NCBI GenBank assembly: GCA_031552655.1
Contig: JAVBML010000025.1
Location: forward strand, 1-5,526
Reading direction: 5' to 3'
Origin: CAZTPH01 sp031552655
Lineage (GTDB): Bacteria > Pseudomonadota > Gammaproteobacteria > UBA9339
Length of the DNA: 5,526 nucleotides
The notes below the pieces were generated by a model. It saw only the letters and a program-made list of their open reading frames with translations, searched no databases and had not been told where the DNA came from. Position numbers and translations under genes: made by a program. Shown here piece by piece: positions 1 through 4,643 of the stretch. Every line of letters begins with the position of its first letter. Within the stretch, counting starts at the first letter, position 1.

Positions 1-80
1 ATTAATGGTATAAAATATATATTTTATTAGATAGATATTGATGTTATACTTACAATAAAAGGTATGTTGACTATAGGCAC
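1..80. other. AT-rich leader/intergenic segment upstream of the pilin operon
   Basis: No gene can be called here. All three + frames contain a stop (TAA at 3-5, TAA at 11-13, TAG at 28-30), so at most the last nine codons of an upstream gene could end at 28-30. The segment contains an 18-bp perfect palindrome (10-27) made only of A and T. A TATACT hexamer at 45-50 could be a -10 element, but no matching -35 is visible at normal spacing. Whether the pilin operon starts here or continues from an upstream pilus gene cannot be decided from this window. Confidence 0.5.
10..27. repeat. 18-bp perfect palindrome, A/T only
   Basis: Positions 10-27 equal their own reverse complement (centre between 18 and 19; half-site ATAAAATAT). 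It lies 53 bp before the first pilin start. It could be a weak hairpin after an upstream gene, a binding site for a dimeric regulator, or chance in very AT-rich DNA. No T-run follows a GC-containing stem, so it is not a convincing terminator. Confidence 0.35.
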
Positions 81-557
81 ATGGAAAAGGTAGCTAATAT
101 TTCCGGTTTTTCTCTCATTGAATTGGTCATGGTTATGGGAATTTTGTTGGCATTGGCAATTCCCATATATTTTCGTTGGTCCAGTGGCGCTATTACACTT
201 TATAGCCAAGCGCAATTGCTAGCCAACGATATTCGCTATGTTCAAAATCTTTCCATGACAAAGCACCAACGTTTTAGTTTAGTAAAAACCTCCGCTACTA
301 CCTACCAAATTCAAGATGCCACTGGTAATATTGTGGAAGATTTTTTGGGCAGAGAGGTAATCACCCTAACTTCGGGAGTTACCTTTGGAGCCTTTCAAAC
401 CATTACCAATGGAATTACATTTAGCAGTGAAGGGGTTCCCTATGATGATAGTACTGATTCCCTTCCATTGGTTGCCACGGCGGTAATGCCTCTATTACTT
501 GGTAGCCATAGAATAGATGTCACCATTACACCGGAAACGGGGATGGTGATTCCATGA
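81..557 (+). CDS. Minor type IV pilin-like protein, GspH/FimT family (MshC-like)
   Basis: This 158-residue prepilin is the first gene of a four-gene pilin-like operon. Residues 1-9 form a short leader ending in Gly9. The mature protein starts FSLIE with Glu14 at +5, followed by a hydrophobic helix to about residue 32. This is the class III signal cut by the prepilin peptidase. The segment LLANDIRYVQNLSM (46-59) matches the helix seen in GspH/FimT and MshC proteins, and ITFSSEGVP (111-119) with ITPETGMV (149-156) matches their conserved C-terminal strands. The role inferred from the family is a minor subunit in the tip or priming complex of a type IV pilus, anchored in the inner membrane before assembly. 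ATG at 81 is the only usual start codon between the in-frame stop at 39-41 and the leader. Its ribosome site is poor: AGG at 75-77 is too close and AAAAGG at 57-62 too far. The stop overlaps the next gene by 4 bp. MshC assignment is likely, not certain. Confidence 0.88.
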   Translation: MEKVANISGFSLIELVMVMGILLALAIPIYFRWSSGAITLYSQAQLLANDIRYVQNLSMTKHQRFSLVKTSATTYQIQDATGNIVEDFLGREVITLTSGVTFGAFQTITNGITFSSEGVPYDDSTDSLPLVATAVMPLLLGSHRIDVTITPETGMVIP

Positions 558-928
558 AAACAAATCATGGTTTCACTTTTATTGAACTTTTAATTTTTAT
601 CATCGTATTGGGTGTAATTGCGGCGGCTCTGGCCATTTCCCATGGCACTCTTTTTAGATCCTCCGCTATTATTAATAGTCAAATAGGGGCTTCTAAGATG
701 GCCGCCCTATGCATGGATTGGTATCTGGGACAGCGAGCAATTAATGGATTTGCTAGCATTGATACCATTACCAATGTTCCAAATTTTTGCTCCGCTAGCA
801 ATGGCTATAGAATAGTTACCATCGTTAGTCAATATACCCTTGGAGACGATCCAAATTATAAAACCATAGTGGTCAACGTTCAGGGACGAGGTCATGCTAA
901 ATTGACAACCATAATTTCTAGCTATTAA
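554..928 (+). CDS. Minor type IV pilin-like protein, GspI/MshD-like
   Basis: This 124-residue prepilin is the second gene of the operon and begins in an ATGA overlap with the gene before it, which implies translational coupling. A G-rich stretch (GGGGATGG, about 539-546) upstream can serve as ribosome site. The leader is six residues (MKTNHG), cut before FTFIE, with Glu11 at +5 and a hydrophobic helix to about residue 29. The short globular part has two cysteines (Cys53, Cys79) that could form a disulfide, and it ends in NYKTIVVNVQ (101-110) and a terminal strand, as in MshD-type proteins. The family role is a minor pilin partnering the GspJ- and GspK-like subunits; here that follows from gene order and motif rather than from a distinctive domain. 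It is short for a minor pilin, so the exact subfamily is uncertain. Confidence 0.83.
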   Translation: MKTNHGFTFIELLIFIIVLGVIAAALAISHGTLFRSSAIINSQIGASKMAALCMDWYLGQRAINGFASIDTITNVPNFCSASNGYRIVTIVSQYTLGDDPNYKTIVVNVQGRGHAKLTTIISSY

Positions 929-1440
929 TGGATATGCGAAGACATAGACAGCAAATTGGATTTAGTCTCATTGAATTAATAGTAGTAATTCTGATAGTTG
1001 GATTACTAATGGTTGGTTCAAGCCAAATGCTCTATCACGGTTTTAGATCTTTTTTTGTAACCCAGGATCTTATTAATATTAATTGGCAGGCGAGTGTAGC
1101 TTTGGAGCGTATTATTCTTGATCTTCATGCAACTCGCTCCACCGATGATATTATCGTCGCAGCTGCCAATGAAATAATGGTAACCAATCTCCATGGCGAT
1201 GATATAAATTACCAAGTTGTTGCTAGCCAATTAAGGCGCAATAATCAGCTGATAGCTAACAATGTGCAGGCTATTAATTTTAGCTACTATGATGGTGGAG
1301 CAGTGCCAAATAGGCTTTTACCTCCTCTGGCGACGGTGGAGAAACAAGCTCTACGCTACGTTGTGGTAACCATTGCTATGAAATATAAACAATCAATTTT
1401 TCCTGTAAAAACGGCGGTTTATCTATGGAACATAAAGTGA
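928..1440 (+). CDS. Minor type IV pilin-like protein, GspJ/PilW-like (MshO-like)
   Basis: This 170-residue prepilin is third in the operon. Its ATG overlaps the previous stop by one base (TAATG). The leader is MDMRRHRQQIG, basic as expected for a cytoplasmic leader, cut after Gly11. FSLIE follows with Glu16 at +5 and a hydrophobic helix to about residue 35. The segment ALERIILDLHATRS (58-71) is the typical second helix of GspJ/PilW/MshO proteins. NNVQAINFSYYDGGA (111-125) and RYVVVTIAM (143-151) match their conserved beta strands. The predicted role is an inner-membrane minor pilin that joins the tip complex with the products of the neighbouring genes. A second ATG at 934 would give a leader two residues shorter with the same mature protein. 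Its last 16 bases overlap the next gene. Confidence 0.87.
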   Translation: MDMRRHRQQIGFSLIELIVVILIVGLLMVGSSQMLYHGFRSFFVTQDLININWQASVALERIILDLHATRSTDDIIVAAANEIMVTNLHGDDINYQVVASQLRRNNQLIANNVQAINFSYYDGGAVPNRLLPPLATVEKQALRYVVVTIAMKYKQSIFPVKTAVYLWNIK

Positions 1441-2753
1441 TAAGTGAACAACGAGGTTATTTATTGATCGTTGCTAGCGTAGTGATTGTTATCGTGGGAT
1501 TGGTGGGTGCTATTCTAGTTAGTATGTATTTAACAGCGCTGCGTTCAACGAGCAATATTTTGCAAGCAGATCAAGCTCTTTACATAGCTAAATCTGGCTT
1601 AGAGATAGCTAGGCGCGATTTACTCAAAATCTCTTCTTCTCTGAGATGCCAAGATATTAATACTACTAATGCTAAGTACAGCAAAGCTTGCCATGCTCTT
1701 CCCGGTGCCAGTGGTTGCAGCGGTAGATTTTCAGTATGGGGAGAGGAGGTAAACCAAACTACCATCTTAGCGAATTCCATTGATAATAGATCAACAACCA
1801 TTAACCTAGCTAGTAGCTCTGAGTTGCTGTCCGTGGGGGTAATTACCATCGATGATGAAGTTATTTGGTATTCCGGTATTGCTGATAATCAATTGCTAAA
1901 TGTAAAACGAGGAGCCTTTAATAGCCTAGCTACGAGCCACAGTGCTGGATCCAGTGTTATGCAAAATATTTGCCTGCTTACCTCCGAAGCAGGTGTTCCC
2001 GATTTAGATAATCCCGAGGGAAAGCGAGTGCTGCAAGAACTACTATGGAAGAGTACACACGGTACCGGCGATGGTAATTCCGGCAGCGGTCTAGGGACAG
2101 TCTTAGCTGCAACTTCGATGGTTAATTTTGGTGGCAATGGTACCATAAGTAATCTTAGTGTTTCGGGATTTGATGACCCTAGCATTGTAGGCTCAACGAT
2201 TGCCTGTGGTGCTCAGGTGACATTTAATGGTAGTGCCGAAACTAATATAGGCCCTTCTCCGGGTCAAGTGGCCTCAACGAAGCAGGTACGAAAAGCCGAT
2301 ATTAGCTCCTACAATGGTAACATAACTACCAATGGGGATAAACTGTGGCATTACTATTTTTCCCAATCCAAAAATGATTTATATACTAGTTTAGCTAGCC
2401 AAGGCAAAGTGGTTAGCAATTGCAATAACTATGATTATGGTAGCCTAACCGGTACCACCTGGGTAAATTGTAACTTTAATCCCCATGGCTCCGTTACCAT
2501 AGGCAGTTCTACGGCACCGGTAACCATTATTGTTAACAGCAATAATGTTAATATCAGCTCCAACAATATTATTATCTATGGATTAATATATGTTATAGGT
2601 AGTAACTTGAGTGTTCAGGGACTAAGACTCTGGGGCCAAATAGCTGTGGAAGGAACCGTAAATATTAATGGCAGCGTTAACTTCAATTACGCCGACTTTT
2701 CTTCCTCTTCCCAATATAGTGATTACTATATTACTCGAGAAATTTTTAAATAA
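1425..2753 (+). CDS. Large PilX/GspK-like pilin (MshP-like N-terminus) with long beta-rich C-terminal extension
   Basis: This 442-residue protein ends the pilin operon and starts 16 bp inside the previous gene. Residues 1-11 resemble a prepilin leader ending in Gly11, then YLLIV and a hydrophobic helix to about residue 33. Position +5 is Val16, not Glu, as is common in PilX and GspK proteins. ADQALYIAKSGLEIARRDLL (48-67) is the conserved PilX/MshP amphipathic helix. Residues 124-180 hold a small module with IDDEVIWYSGI (142-152) and RGAFNSLATSHSAGSSV (162-178), a pattern I know from pilus and phage-tail proteins. LLTSEAGVPDLDNPEGKRVL (184-203) follows and resembles MSHA-type proteins. From about 225 the sequence is Gly/Ser/Asn/Thr-rich with short repeating strands, and VTIIVN..NVNIS...IIIYGLIYV (366-390) suggests a beta-helix-like or PilX C-terminal fold. 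There are seven cysteines, six of them after residue 80. The likely place is the filament tip, by analogy with GspK. GTG at 1437 is an alternative start that still keeps the RG cleavage site. Confidence 0.8.
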   Translation: MEHKVISEQRGYLLIVASVVIVIVGLVGAILVSMYLTALRSTSNILQADQALYIAKSGLEIARRDLLKISSSLRCQDINTTNAKYSKACHALPGASGCSGRFSVWGEEVNQTTILANSIDNRSTTINLASSSELLSVGVITIDDEVIWYSGIADNQLLNVKRGAFNSLATSHSAGSSVMQNICLLTSEAGVPDLDNPEGKRVLQELLWKSTHGTGDGNSGSGLGTVLAATSMVNFGGNGTISNLSVSGFDDPSIVGSTIACGAQVTFNGSAETNIGPSPGQVASTKQVRKADISSYNGNITTNGDKLWHYYFSQSKNDLYTSLASQGKVVSNCNNYDYGSLTGTTWVNCNFNPHGSVTIGSSTAPVTIIVNSNNVNISSNNIIIYGLIYVIGSNLSVQGLRLWGQIAVEGTVNINGSVNFNYADFSSSSQYSDYYITREIFK

Positions 2754-2760
2754 TTGGCAG

Positions 2761-3360
2761 CTATTTATATATTAAAATACGTTCTTCCAGGGGTAGTTTA
2801 GGTTTGGGATCTGGATAATCAGATGGTTTGCCAAAGGGCATTTGAGCTACTAATTTCCATGCTATGGGGATGTGCCATCTATTTTTGACTGCTTCATCAA
2901 TGAGGGGATTATAGTGCTGCAATGTGGTCCCTAAACCTTCCTGGGTTAGTAAATACCATAGGGTTATCTGTAGCATGCCATTGCTGTGGTGAGCCCAAGC
3001 GGGAAATTGATCGCTGTAGGTGGCATAGGATTGTATAAATTTTTTTGTAGTTTCTTCATCTTCAAAGAATAAAATAGTGCCGTAACCAGCTACGTAGGTC
3101 GCTATTTTTTTCTGGGTTTCTTTGGGGTCAAGCTTGGTAACGGAGGAAATTAGGGTATTTAGCACAATTTCATTCCAAAATTCATCATGGTGCTTTCCCA
3201 GTAATAAAACTATGCGACTTTCTTGCATATTAAATGCCGATGGACTATGTAGCACTGCTTCCCTAACGATTTGTAAAATACGATCATCGCTGCTGGAAAT
3301 TTGTTTGGTTATGGTATATATGCTTCTACGTTGTTTGATTACTTTATTCAGTGATGACAT
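2761..3360 (-). CDS. Nitroreductase family protein, Frm2/CinD type (FMN-dependent)
   Basis: This complete 199-residue protein belongs to the nitroreductase fold, in the subgroup that includes fungal Frm2/Hbn1 and lactococcal CinD. Landmarks are QRRSIYTI (10-17; the Arg residues are expected to hold FMN), HSPSAFNMQESRIVLLLG (38-55; flavin pocket), GYGTILFFED (92-101), the aromatic stretch FPAWAHHSNGM (119-129), GLGTTLQHYNPLID (142-155) and WKLVAQMPFG (168-177). About 200 residues is the usual length for this subgroup. Members are cytosolic, probably homodimeric, and reduce nitro compounds or quinones with NAD(P)H, often in oxidative or metal stress; the natural substrate here is unknown. The ATG is preceded by AGGG (3370-3373) at a fitting distance, and a sigma-70-like promoter lies just upstream. 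It is monocistronic and converges on the pilin operon, so it is unlikely to take part in pilus assembly. Confidence 0.93.
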   Translation of the reverse strand: MSSLNKVIKQRRSIYTITKQISSSDDRILQIVREAVLHSPSAFNMQESRIVLLLGKHHDEFWNEIVLNTLISSVTKLDPKETQKKIATYVAGYGTILFFEDEETTKKFIQSYATYSDQFPAWAHHSNGMLQITLWYLLTQEGLGTTLQHYNPLIDEAVKNRWHIPIAWKLVAQMPFGKPSDYPDPKPKLPLEERILIYK

Positions 3361-3392
3361 AATTTTTTTCCCTAGCTACTCTAGTACAATCA

Positions 3393-3422
3393 ATTATAAT
3401 GAATGGAATGATACTTTGCCAA
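3393..3422 (-). promoter_or_regulatory. Sigma-70-type promoter of the nitroreductase gene
   Basis: Read on the minus strand, a -35 hexamer TTGGCA (3422-3417; five of six consensus bases) is separated by 18 bp from a perfect -10 TATAAT (3398-3393). Transcription would begin around 3386, leaving a 5' leader of about 25 nt that includes the AGGG ribosome site. No operator-like dyad stands out, so constitutive expression is the simplest reading. Confidence 0.6.
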
Positions 3423-3476
3423 CTTTACTGTTACCAGGCTCAAAGTAGGTGGGTGATTTTGGATGTGCAAAACATA

Positions 3477-3553
3477 TGGCGCTCCGGAGAGGATTTGAAC
3501 CTCTGACCTGTCCCTTAGGAGGGGACTGCGCTATCCAGCTGTGCCACCGGAGC
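3477..3553 (-). tRNA. tRNA-Arg, anticodon CCT
   Basis: The minus strand folds as a full 77-nt tRNA. The acceptor stem is GCTCCGG paired with CCGGAGC (perfect 7 bp), with discriminator G at 3480 and CCA encoded at 3479-3477. The anticodon stem GTCCC/GGGAC encloses the loop CTCCTAA, giving anticodon CCT (+ strand 3517-3519), which reads the AGG arginine codon. The T arm is AGAGG-TTCAAAT-CCTCT and the variable loop has five bases. The D loop contains GGA, so A20, an arginine identity base, is present. The D stem GCAC/GCGC has one A-C mismatch at 12-23, the only irregularity. No convincing promoter or terminator was seen on its strand. Confidence 0.97.
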
Positions 3554-3608
3554 ATGTTTTTATATTGCCAAAATGGTTAAGAAAGTACAAGGGGGTAGCG
3601 TAGGAAGC

Positions 3609-3692
3609 ATGGATAATTTTCGGGAAAAATTAAATAATTTATTATTAATCAACGCATTATGTTGGTATAAATGCTATTTTCAAGGAAAGTAG
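3609..3692 (+). CDS. Possible 27-codon small ORF ending in the terminator stem
   Basis: ATG at 3609 opens a 27-residue frame beginning MDNFREKLNNLLLINALCWY and ending in a Lys-Tyr-Phe-containing tail before TAG at 3690-3692. An AGGA at 3602-3605 precedes it but only three bases away, which is short. The stop codon lies in the right arm of the terminator, so the transcript would end directly after the reading frame. It could be a leader peptide, a tiny independent gene, or a chance frame inside a small RNA. I recognise no family; the codon series is too short to judge. Confidence 0.22.
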   Translation: MDNFREKLNNLLLINALCWYKCYFQGK

Positions 3693-3700
3693 CGTTTTTT
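3669..3700 (+). terminator. Rho-independent terminator, + strand, without an obvious upstream gene
   Basis: The left arm AAATGCTATTTTC (3669-3681), loop AAG (3682-3684) and right arm GAAAGTAGCGTTT (3685-3697) form a 13-bp stem with two G-U pairs. The core 9 bp (3673-3681 with 3685-3693) has only one wobble. Six T residues (3695-3700) follow at once. Read on the minus strand there is no T-run after the stem, so it acts on + strand transcripts. The nearest recognised + strand gene upstream ends at 2753, beyond the minus-strand nitroreductase and tRNA. Confidence 0.7.
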
Positions 3701-3845
3701 GATTTCGGCTGAATTTAGATAATTTGATTCGTTTAAAGGTTCCATAATTATGTAAATATACGCTTAAAAAGTTTAATTAGAGGAGAATATTTGGTAAAAT
3801 AACACTTTCCAAGTGAAATTAGAAATTTTTTAATATGGAAATTAT

Positions 3846-4184
3846 ATGATTTTAAATGAAATTCGGAAGATATTAGAAGAGTATCAAAAAAAGGCCAGTG
3901 AAATTCCCCGCTCATCTTTTGGAAAATCAAAGCAATTTATCGTTAGATTACAGCGGCGGATAGAGGGTTTTGAGAATCAACGGAAATTGAATAATCACCA
4001 CAACAAACTTAGGAATGAAGAGCTAGAGATAATGCAAAAAATTGCAAAGGAATTACGACTGTATGTGAATAACTTAGATATAGATAGAGTAGTAAAAAAT
4101 CAAAGAAAGCTAGAATTATTGCAGCAAAAATGGGAGCAATTAAGGGATGAAGCGGTGATTGCATACAAAGATGAAAGGGAATAG
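3846..4184 (+). CDS. Hypothetical all-helical, coiled-coil protein, 112 aa
   Basis: I do not recognise this protein. It is rich in Lys, Arg, Glu and Gln and should be almost wholly helical. There are three likely helices, about residues 2-46 (with a break at Ile-Pro, 20-21), 52-75 and 80-110, the last containing LELLQQKWEQLRDEAVIAY (89-107) with heptad-like Leu spacing. It has no signal peptide, no membrane segment and no cysteine, so a small cytosolic helical bundle, or a protein delivered elsewhere, is possible. The frame is closed upstream by TAA at 3831-3833, so the ATG at 3846 is the natural start; the ribosome site is weak (TGGA at 3836-3839). It stands alone, with AT-rich non-coding DNA on both sides and a + strand terminator about 145 bp upstream. 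The purine-rich sense strand and amino-acid pattern favour real coding over chance, but a remnant of a longer gene cannot be excluded. Confidence 0.55.
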   Translation: MILNEIRKILEEYQKKASEIPRSSFGKSKQFIVRLQRRIEGFENQRKLNNHHNKLRNEELEIMQKIAKELRLYVNNLDIDRVVKNQRKLELLQQKWEQLRDEAVIAYKDERE

Positions 4185-4553
4185 TTTAAAGGCATCATAG
4201 GAATAAATATTTAGTGACGCTAAGACAAATAAGAAATTCAGTGAAGAAATGCCATGTCCCATGAAGTATCTCATTGATAAAATAGTAGCTTGTTTTTATC
4301 ATCGCTTGGTCACTGTTCATCTGTTTACCTACCACATAGCTAGGATAGAGAAGCGCAATTTTTTTTGGTTTCGTTAGGCACTACGAGACAATGAAATTAT
4401 TTATACAACCCCTATATATTAATTTTCATTTATGGATGATAAGTTCTTTAGTAGTGAAAAAATGGTTGTTAATAAAAAATTTAAAAGTGGCAATGTATTA
4501 CTAAAGGCCATCTGCTATAACTTATAGGTAAACAGTTTAAGGTTTGATGACTG
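4185..4553. other. AT-rich gene-poor region with only tiny ORFs
   Basis: No supportable gene is seen here. Base composition falls sharply; I count 15 G or C in the 60 bases 4381-4440. Two small + frames exist: 4249-4377 (42 codons, open upstream to 4207 without a start) and 4432-4527 (31 codons), neither with a ribosome site. An 11-bp inverted repeat lies at 4321-4331 and 4525-4535. AT-rich hairpins occur at 4275-4301 and 4368-4389, but neither has a T-run after it, so no terminator is called. No clear promoter for the downstream autotransporter gene was found. Confidence 0.5.
4321..4535. repeat. 11-bp inverted repeat flanking a 193-bp AT-rich segment
   Basis: CTGTTTACCTA at 4321-4331 is the exact reverse complement of TAGGTAAACAG at 4525-4535. 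The interval of 193 bp holds only the end of a 42-codon frame and a 31-codon frame. The arms could be ends of a degraded miniature transposable element or paired regulator half-sites. No target-site duplication stands out beside them, so chance is also possible. Confidence 0.25.
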
Positions 4554-4643
4554 ATGAATTTGATAAGTCGAGAGATCTGGGAATATTTATTGATGATTGT
4601 AATGTTTATAGTTTATGCAGCTAGCGATAGAACAATATGGTGA
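4554..4643 (+). CDS. Possible 29-codon membrane peptide overlapping the autotransporter start
   Basis: ATG at 4554 opens a 29-residue frame, MNLISREIWEYLLMIVMFIV followed by YAASDRTIW, ending at TGA 4641-4643. Residues 11-23 are strongly hydrophobic, enough for one short membrane helix. The stop lies seven bases inside the next gene (ATG 4637), an arrangement that allows coupled translation; this matters because the autotransporter lacks a clear ribosome site of its own. TAAGG at 4538-4542 is 11 bases upstream, rather far. The same TAAGG is four bases before another ATG (4547) that opens a 25-codon frame ending at 4624. No family is recognised, and a chance frame is a serious alternative. Confidence 0.28.
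   Translation: MNLISREIWEYLLMIVMFIVYAASDRTIW

Larger units (their letters stand above)
3554..3845. other. AT-rich intergenic region with an orphan terminator
   Basis: No gene longer than about 30 codons can be supported between the tRNA and the coiled-coil ORF. The region holds a 27-codon ORF (3609-3692, +), a strong + strand terminator (3669-3700), and a strong Shine-Dalgarno-like AGAGGAGA (3779-3786) followed five bases later by TTG and then a stop after three codons. A short hairpin CACTT-TCC-AAGTG lies within 3801-3820. No good promoter is visible on either strand. Confidence 0.5.

Noticed and set aside
27..215. 62-codon minus-strand ORF over the first pilin gene
   Set aside because: It is opposite the class III signal peptide of the first pilin and has no recognisable content.
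1580..2185. Two minus-strand ORFs of 89 and 98 codons
   Set aside because: They are antisense shadows of the large pilin gene, whose coding frame is clear from its N-terminal motif and helix.
2745..2775. Shared terminator between the convergent pilin and nitroreductase genes
   Set aside because: Only a five-pair AAATA/TATTT stem can be drawn and no real T-run follows on either strand.
3122..3448. 108-codon + strand ORF
   Set aside because: It lies antisense over the well-supported nitroreductase gene and its promoter, and its protein shows no recognisable domain.
3554..3590. Promoter for the tRNA on the minus strand
   Set aside because: TATAAA-like and TTGTAC-like hexamers are present, but spacing (18-20 bp) and match to consensus are too poor together.
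3748..3930. 60-codon minus-strand ORF
   Set aside because: It overlaps the start of the coiled-coil ORF in AT-rich DNA; its protein has no signal, motif or ribosome site that favours it over the + strand frame.
4275..4301. AT-rich hairpin after the coiled-coil ORF
   Set aside because: The stem is almost only A-T with an 11-base loop and no following T-run; too weak to call a terminator.
4368..4389. Hairpin GTTTCGT/ACGAGAC near a run of T
   Set aside because: The T-run (4359-4366) lies before the stem on the + strand, and the minus strand has A residues after it, so it cannot be an intrinsic terminator.
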